Below are positions 58,031-64,000 of a DNA stretch of 64,000 nucleotides, piece by piece. The position numbers and the translations under genes are program-made. Location: positions 21,988,440 through 22,052,439 of the forward strand of contig NC_085138.1 of the NCBI RefSeq assembly GCF_035046485.1. Reading direction: 5' to 3'. This DNA is from Aedes albopictus (Eukaryota > Arthropoda > Insecta > Diptera > Culicidae). Within the stretch, counting starts at the first letter, position 1. Every line of letters starts with the position of its first letter. The notes below the pieces were generated by a model, which made no database searches, was not told the DNA's origin, and was given only the letters and a program-made list of their open reading frames with translations.

Positions 58031-58535
58031 CATAAGTGCGGGATCGTCAATAAAACTGCGATTTCGCATCGAATCGTTTCGGTGTCTTTTGAACACTTAT
58101 TCAGCATCTTAAAATGAATTTATGCAATTCAGTATTATAATTTCAGTTTTATCTGTGACTCATTTCAGTATAATAATGACCTTCTTTTCCGTACAGGCTC
58201 ATTATGCAACTGAAATGAGTTGCATAATGAAAAATAGTTGCATAATGTTCATAATGCAACTCATTTGGGTTGCATTATGAACATTATGCAACTCAAATGG
58301 GTTGCATTATGAAAAAAAACATTGCATAAAATATTGTATGCGACTCGTTGCAAAACTCGATTTTTTCAGCACTCGTAGTATTTATCCAACTCGGCAAGCC
58401 TCGTTGGCTAAATGTACAACTCGTGCTGAAAAAATCATCTTTTTGCAACTCATTGCATAAATAACTATAGTGCGCAGAAGACACCAACACGATTTGTTGC
58501 AAAATCGCAGTTTTATTCATGATCCCGCACTTATG
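58031..58535. mobile_element. 505-bp TIR element with internal ATGCAAC hairpins
   Basis: The ends are CATAAGTGCGGGATCGTC and, reversed, CATAAGTGCGGGATCATG, both followed by AATAAAACTGCGATTT. Inside, GTTGCATAATG and CATTATGCAAC alternate five or more times at 58199-58312, forming several possible hairpins. A further long stem covers about 58313-58465 (GATTTTTTCAGCAC and inverse). No target duplication is certain. Confidence 0.75.
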
Positions 58536-59478
58536 CTTACAGCGAACACAAAGGGTGGGAAATGCGCAATACTATTGATTTGAGATTCTCAGTGTTCATA
58601 ATAATACTCATTTTAGTTACATTATAAACACTATGCTGCTGGTAAAGTACAAATTATAATACAGACCTGCACAAATTTTTTGAAGCACAAATTTCCTATA
58701 ATCGTGGATCTCCGAATCATCGCTTGTTGATGGGCTCACGTCAAGACGCGCCGATGTAAGGTTATTGCCTTATCATTGTCGTCGCCAGGACTCCGTCCGT
58801 GCTGTTCACCGCAAACAACCGTCATCGTTGTTTGTTAGTTGTCTTTCGTCATGAAATACCGTACCGCACATACCTACTAACTGGGGTCATCGCTTCGCCT
58901 TTTTTTTTCGGCGTGGAGCCTATCGCGCAGGAAAAGGAAAGCCACCCCACTTCCCCTGCGCCTGCAGGCGCATGTAGTTATACCTATCATCCAGCTACAC
59001 AACAAGCCCTTGTTTGCGCTTACGTTTGTGTAAATGGTTTAATTGCGCGGATATATGACACTTTTCGGGCTAAACAGAAGATTATTTTATGCTAAAGTGT
59101 GTCTTCAGCCTTCCTTTTTGGTTCGCTTTTTCGTTGGAGTTTTTTGATCGTCGTAGAATCGTGTGCGTCGTGTGAAGCGACTTTGCAGGCATGGAAGGGA
59201 AGTCATGCGACGAGTCAACGAGTAGTGGCGCTCAGCCGAAAACAGACCGGAGCAAAGGAAGACAGTTTACTGACTCACCACGACACTGCTGACGACTGTT
59301 TAGCTTTGGTACCGAAAATTAACACAGTGCCGCGGCTCAGTTATGTTAATGATGCAAACAGGACGTGGACGAATAAATTAGCCTGGCTGACCTGGGAGGT
59401 GATGAGGTCATTGCTGCGTTACGGAACGATTACCACACAGACGCAAAGGGAGGATTATCTACAAAATACGTAGGTATA
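58536..59478. other. Low-repeat interval
   Basis: About 940 bp. Frames of 98 and 124 codons at 58799-59095 and 59099-59473 (plus) show no domain I recognise and are not continuous with the RT fragment that follows. Confidence 0.4.
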
Positions 59479-59479
59479 A

Positions 59480-60358
59480 TTGCAACTCGAAGGAGCGATT
59501 AGGAGGTCAGGCGTGCAGAGGAATGGCTCTATCATCACACGGTCGCACATGCTCCTCGGTTTTGCGGACGATATTGATCTCATCGGCATCGATCGTAGGG
59601 CAGTGGAGGAAGCTTATGCTCCTCTGAAGAGAGAGACAGCGAGGATAGGCTTGACGATCAACTCTACCAAGACGAAGTACATGATAGCGGGTAGAGACAG
59701 AAGCAGGCCTAGTGGTGTTAGTGCTGAGGTAGTGATTGATGAGGAAGTGTTTGAAGTTGTTGAAGAATTTGTTTATCTTGGAACAGTTGTGACATGTGAC
59801 AATGACGTTTCCCGTGAAGTGAAAAGGCGTATTGCAGCTGCGAATAGGGCCTTTTACGGATTGCGTAGCCAGCTTAGGTCCCGTAACTTGCAAACGCAAA
59901 CAGAATTCGCTCTGTATAAGACGCTGATTCTTCCGGTTGCCCTCTACGGTCACGAAGCGTGGACGTTAAAGGAGGTAGACCGAAAAGCTTTTGGAGTTTT
60001 TGAGCGCAAAGTGCTGCGGACAATTCTCGGTGGGAAACAAGAAAATGGAGTGTGGCGCAGACGCATGAATCACGAGTTGTACCAAGTGTACGAAGATGCG
60101 AATATTGTCAAAGTATAAAATACGGCAGACTTCAGTGGGCTGGACACGTAGTGCGAATGTCGGAAGAAAGAATAGCGAAAACAATATTCAGCAGAGAACC
60201 CGGTAGAGGTAGGCGACTTCGTGGGCGGGCGGCCGCGAACTCGCTGGCTGCACGCGGTTGAAGAAGATCTACGATCCCTACACGTTCGGGGAAACTGGAG
60301 GAACATCGCCCAAGACCGACGAAGGTGGTGCTCTTCTATACGCTCGGCATTGGAGTAA
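59480..60358 (+). pseudogene. RTE-like non-LTR reverse transcriptase, 3' part
   Basis: The first frame (59480-60118) starts inside the RT domain and has LLGFADDIDLIG with the catalytic FADD at residues 28-31. It continues with GLTINSTKTKYM, EFVYLGTVVT, YKTLILPVALYGHEAWTL and WRRRMNHELY. A frameshift near 60105-60115 moves the sequence to a second frame with LQWAGHVVRM. Another near 60220-60230 gives RTRWLHAVEEDLRSL and RRRWCSS, stopping at 60356. The upstream half (endonuclease, RT motifs 1-4) is missing. It would copy RNA into DNA at a nicked target if intact; this copy is dead. Confidence 0.88.
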
Positions 60359-60398
60359 AGTTACTTTGTAGCCAACAAGGTATCAAGGTAGGTACGTA

Positions 60399-60811
60399 CA
60401 CTCTTAAAAAATTAGGAATTTACACGTGACGTAAACCATCAACGTACGTAAACATTTCATGACTGAATGGCTAATTTGATTTAATTTTACATCCATCATG
60501 TAAGTTCGAGTTGGCTGCACAAGATGTCAACAAACCTATCTGAACAGATAAGTAGAAACAGATTTACATTTATCATTTGTCTCACAACTCGGTGATACAG
60601 CCGAGAGGTATAGTACGTGCCTCTCAATCAGCGGACCAGAGTTCGAATCCCGTTCATTATTTTACTTACATATGTTTTATCTCTCGCTTCGGCTCTAGCG
60701 ATTGCTAGCTCGACTTTATTTGTGATAGAAGATGTAAATTTGTGTCAAACGGGCCGCTCCTTTTATGTGCATCCAAGTGAATTTAAATTTACATGATTTT
60801 TTCTAAGAGTG
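60399..60811. mobile_element. 413-bp MITE carrying a tRNA-like segment, copy 1
   Basis: The left end is CACTCTTAAAAAATTAGG and the right end in reverse complement is CACTCTTAGAAAAAATC. TA lies at 60397-60398 and 60812-60813. The middle contains a tRNA-like stretch (60590-60657). It differs from copy 2 at a single position that I can see (T at 60715, A at 61219). It is non-coding. Confidence 0.88.
60590..60657 (+). other. tRNA-like segment with pol III boxes, copy 1
   Basis: The A-box-like CAGCCGAGAGG lies at 60598-60608 and a perfect B-box core GTTCGAATCCC at 60641-60651, 43 bp apart from start to start. The order resembles a class with a GCCGAGAGG D-arm, but the acceptor stem does not close. 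I call it a tRNA-derived segment and not a tRNA gene. Confidence 0.65.
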
Positions 60812-60902
60812 TAGGTATAATAATGGGTGAATTATCGGAAGGGACTTATGTACATGGCACTAGGAAGTGTAATTTGCGTAGTTCTCAAAATCAGTTATGC
60901 TA

Positions 60903-61315
60903 CACTCTTAAAAAATTAGGAATTTACACGTGACGTAAACCATCAACGTACGTAAACATTTCATGACTGAATGGCTAATTTGATTTAATTTTACATCCAT
61001 CATGTAAGTTCGAGTTGGCTGCACAAGATGTCAACAAACCTATCTGAACAGATAAGTAGAAACAGATTTACATTTATCATTTGTCTCACAACTCGGTGAT
61101 ACAGCCGAGAGGTATAGTACGTGCCTCTCAATCAGCGGACCAGAGTTCGAATCCCGTTCATTATTTTACTTACATATGTTTTATCTCTCGCTTCGGCTCT
61201 AGCGATTGCTAGCTCGACATTATTTGTGATAGAAGATGTAAATTTGTGTCAAACGGGCCGCTCCTTTTATGTGCATCCAAGTGAATTTAAATTTACATGA
61301 TTTTTTCTAAGAGTG
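60903..61315. mobile_element. 413-bp MITE carrying a tRNA-like segment, copy 2
   Basis: Same length and ends as copy 1, offset by exactly 504 bp, with TA at 60901-60902 and 61316-61317. The flanking sequences differ from those of copy 1, so it is a separate insertion and not a simple tandem duplication. The tRNA-like boxes are at 61102-61112 and 61145-61155. Confidence 0.88.
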
Positions 61316-61317
61316 TA

Positions 61318-61645
61318 TAATCTACAATTATAAAAAATATCTCAGTTGTTGAAATGCGATGGAATTTTAAATCACCAAACGATGCCAATATTTTACTGAG
61401 TGGGAATTCAGCTCACAAATAACCCTTTATAAGGCCGAGAAAACCAGGCACGGAATCCACTCGTTCTACATTGGAATATAAAGTACATGTGGTGTAATGA
61501 AGAAAAACGTTTTTATTTTCAAAAAATTCGATGGTCGATTTTGTATGAAAAAAAATGGTCTAAATTTCAACTTTTTGTCAACAAAGTTTAAAATGGCTAA
61601 AATATAAACGACTCATAAGAAAGTAATCATTCTTCATAAATATTT
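61318..61645. other. AT-rich spacer
   Basis: About 330 bp with no recognised gene or repeat. Confidence 0.45.
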
Positions 61646-61647
61646 CC

Positions 61648-62637
61648 AAAAGTCCCAGTGAAGAAACAGGGGTGCAAGCAGTAATAAATAACAAAAGTTC
61701 CATAAACAAATAAAAAAATGCATAAATAAATCAAAAGTTTCCATAAATAATTGATTTTTGAGCAATTAAAAACGTCAAAAATGCAATGAATAATTCAACT
61801 GTTGCAATAAAAAAAGCCAATTTTCCCACCAAAAAAGTTCGAATTTTCCATAAATAAATCCGATTTTTCCATAATAAATTAGAAAATTCACAATAAAAAA
61901 ATAACGAAAAAGCAATAAATAATTCAAAAAGTGCAATAAACAAGAAAATAAATTTTCAATAAATGTGAAAAAACGAGCAATAAACGTAAATGCATTTTGA
62001 GCCAAAAAATTATGTAGACCATGCGGCGAAGCCGCATAGAGGATTGAGGAACTGAGGCGGCAGAAGGCCGCCGAAGTTTCCGATATCCGATGCACCGCAA
62101 CTGCATCGATTCGGTTCTAGGCAAACCACAGATCCAAGAATGTGCCCGGTATAATGCAAACATAGATGTTATCCCTTCTTTAGGTCCGACGAGCGATAGC
62201 GAGTTCGGACAGCAAGCAATTGCTCGGTAAATTGCAATCATAGTTACGCAAGCTTTTCAGTCGTTTCAGTCATATAAGTGCGATTCAGCATTTCACTGTC
62301 TCATACTTTCCTGCGTTTGTTTTTCATGGGTAATTTCGTCATTTTATATTGCATTTTTTGAATTTTTTATTGCTTTTTCGATATTTTTTTATTGTGAATT
62401 TTCTAATTTATTATGGAAAAATCGGATTTATTTATGGAAAATTCGAAGTGATTTGGTGGGAAAAATGTCTTTTTTTATTGCAACAGTTGATTTATTCATT
62501 GCATTTTTGATGTTTTTAATTGCTCAAAAATCGATTATTTATGGAAACTTTTGATTTATTCATGCATATTTTTATTTGTTTATGGAACTTTTGTTATTTA
62601 TTACTGCTTACACCCCTGTTTCTTCACTGGGACTTTT
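61648..62637. mobile_element. 990-bp foldback element
   Basis: The left arm (61648 to about 61940) begins AAAAGTCCCAGTGAAGAAAC. The right arm (about 62351-62637) is its inverse, ending CTTCACTGGGACTTTT. Within each arm, short AT-rich units such as TTCCATAAATAAATC repeat. The spacer (61990-62290) is GC-rich and holds small stems (GCGGCGAAGCCGC, GGCGGCAGAAGGCCGCC). No transposase frame exists. A half copy is present at 57238-57510. Confidence 0.85.
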
Positions 62638-62639
62638 CG

Positions 62640-63235
62640 AATTATTTATGGGAAAATTTGTATTTATTATGGAACGTTTAATTGTCTGCCGTTTAAAATG
62701 TTGTTATTTTGTGATGCGTTTATCAATCATGCTGATTTTTTTACAGGTTATTGCCCTAATATATATGAGTTAGTTGTGTGGATTTGAACTCGATTGGTCA
62801 ATTATTTTGGACGATATGACAATTTTAGTACATGCCCATTTATTATAGTACATTTTTTTCAAAAGACTGAGTTTCTAAAAGTAATGAAGCAATCAAGTTG
62901 AAATATTGTCCACAAGTAAAAGGAATATAGGCCTTTCATTCTCCATCATTCGATTTTCAATTCGCTCACCATAACACAATTTCATGCACTTAAAAATGGC
63001 AGTTTTTGGAGAGACATTTCGTTTTAAAAAAGCCCATTCATATTTGTTATGGATCAAAAAAATCATGAATGTTCACAAAGGCCTAATGTGTCCATCAGTT
63101 AAAACAGAAGTTGTAAAAATTGTCTATGCGAACAGAAAAAATATGTGTATAAGGTGGCAATATAGTTGTCACTGCCTTATAAAGGGATAAACTAACGTTA
63201 ACAGCCGGATTAGGAGCAAGTAATGTACCCAGAGG
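62640..63235. other. Low-repeat interval
   Basis: About 600 bp, AT-rich. A 68-codon frame at 62984-63190 (plus) has no domain I know. Nothing else is supported. Confidence 0.4.
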
Positions 63236-63239
63236 CATG

Positions 63240-64000
63240 TGAGAACTAAACCTAAGAGAACCGAGTTGAGACGAGCTAAATTTTACTCCAGAAAATGTTG
63301 TAATTCTTCAGTGACATTTTTCCCTACGGTCTCCGAAGAAAACTATTCAAATCAAATCATCAGATTTACAGATTACAGATTACTTCAGAAAATTTTTCAT
63401 GTGCTCCTCCAGAAGTGTCACAAAGAATTCATTTTACGAAGTCCGGCTTAAATTGGTAAATCAATTCCTTCATGATTTTTCACAAATCATTTCAGAAACT
63501 GTTTTGAGAAGTTCGCCCAGGGATTACTTCACAAATTCCTCTGGATATTTATGCACCAGAATTTTCTCAAGGCATTCGTTTGCAGAAGCTATTGGATATT
63601 TATTAGAAACCACAAAATAATGCATCACGGATTCTTTTAAAACATCTTCATTGGATGCATTTAGAAATTTTCTTCAGAGATTTGTGTAGAAATTCCTCCT
63701 GCTCTAAAAATTCCACGAAGAATTCTTTCAGAGTATCTTGCATGATTTACTGTCAAAATTCCTCAATTTTTTTTCGAAAAATTATCAATGAATTTGTGCA
63801 ACAATTCCTCCAGGAAATCTTTCAAAAATTCGTTCAGAAATTCCTTCAGAAATTTAATTTGTCATTTTCTCCAGAAATTCCTTCAATAAAACTTTCAGCG
63901 ATGCCATCAGAAACTATTCAAGACTTTTTCGGAAAATGTATAAAAAGTTTCTTCAAAAATTATTACAGGGATAACTTTGGAAATTTTTCCAAGCATTGCA
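63240..64000. repeat. Degenerate GGAATTCC-family repeat, continuing past the window
   Basis: Recurring AAATTCCTTCAG, AGAAATTCCTCC and TTCTTCAGAGATT motifs resemble the 53-57 kb array. The array runs to the window edge. Confidence 0.7.

Noticed and set aside
59099..59473. 124-codon frame just upstream of the RT fragment as its N-terminal part
   Set aside because: A stop lies between the two, the residues do not resemble the RT motifs expected upstream of FADD, and the junction lacks the usual family sequence.
60590..60657. Genuine tRNA gene
   Set aside because: The pol III boxes are good, but the acceptor and anticodon stems do not pair properly, and the segment lies within a duplicated transposon.

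Overview
This window looks like a repeat-dominated piece of a large insect genome, most likely a culicine mosquito of the Aedes type. That is an inference from the sequence: there are no operons or compact genes, tRNA-derived SINE heads resemble the mosquito Feilai type, many short TA-flanked MITEs are present, a Helitron end is visible, and RTE-like non-LTR reverse transcriptase fragments occur. I find no intact host protein-coding gene, no functional tRNA or rRNA and no CRISPR array. Nearly all long open frames are by-products of stop-poor tandem repeats.

Layout. 1-3.2 kb: degenerate 24-bp minisatellite. 3.7-8.4 kb: 13-bp satellite with an alternating higher-order pattern, beginning at a transposon terminus. 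8.4-13.3 kb: about 88-bp satellite that flips orientation near 9.04 kb and carries a 665-bp hAT-type insertion with a perfect 8-bp target duplication. 13.3-15.0 kb: MITEs, a SINE fragment and a transposon end. 15.2-20.8 kb: about 144-bp satellite arranged as two opposed arms around 18.0 kb. 21.1-22.0 kb: repeat fragments. 22.0-23.6 kb: low-repeat DNA. 23.6-28.3 kb: A-poor TTTTTGTCGTC-like array. 28.3-30.6 kb: 9-bp GGGTCTTCT array. 30.6-33.6 kb: low-repeat DNA.

33.6-45.8 kb: nested transposon territory. It holds several TA-flanked elements and a 2.9-kb hAT-like element (TSD GGTAAACG) with an inverted-repeat element and a Helitron inside it. It also holds two SINEs and broken RTE-like elements, one of which is split by a 403-bp near-perfect palindrome with a clean 8-bp target duplication. 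45.8-48.5 kb: low-repeat DNA. 49.2-52.8 kb: a composite element with internal tandem repeats, AAGATGGCG clusters and nested MITEs. 53.1-57.2 kb: degenerate repeat related to the window's start. 57.2-62.6 kb: foldback elements, an RTE-like fragment with the FADD catalytic motif, and twin 413-bp MITEs carrying a tRNA-like segment. 63.2 kb to the end: the degenerate repeat resumes.

No genes act together in a pathway here. What can be read is a history of insertions: satellites expanded, inverted and were duplicated in blocks, then DNA transposons landed in them. The most useful leads are the inverted satellite arrays, the satellite that starts at a transposon end, the twin tRNA-carrying MITEs and the 44.4-kb palindrome.
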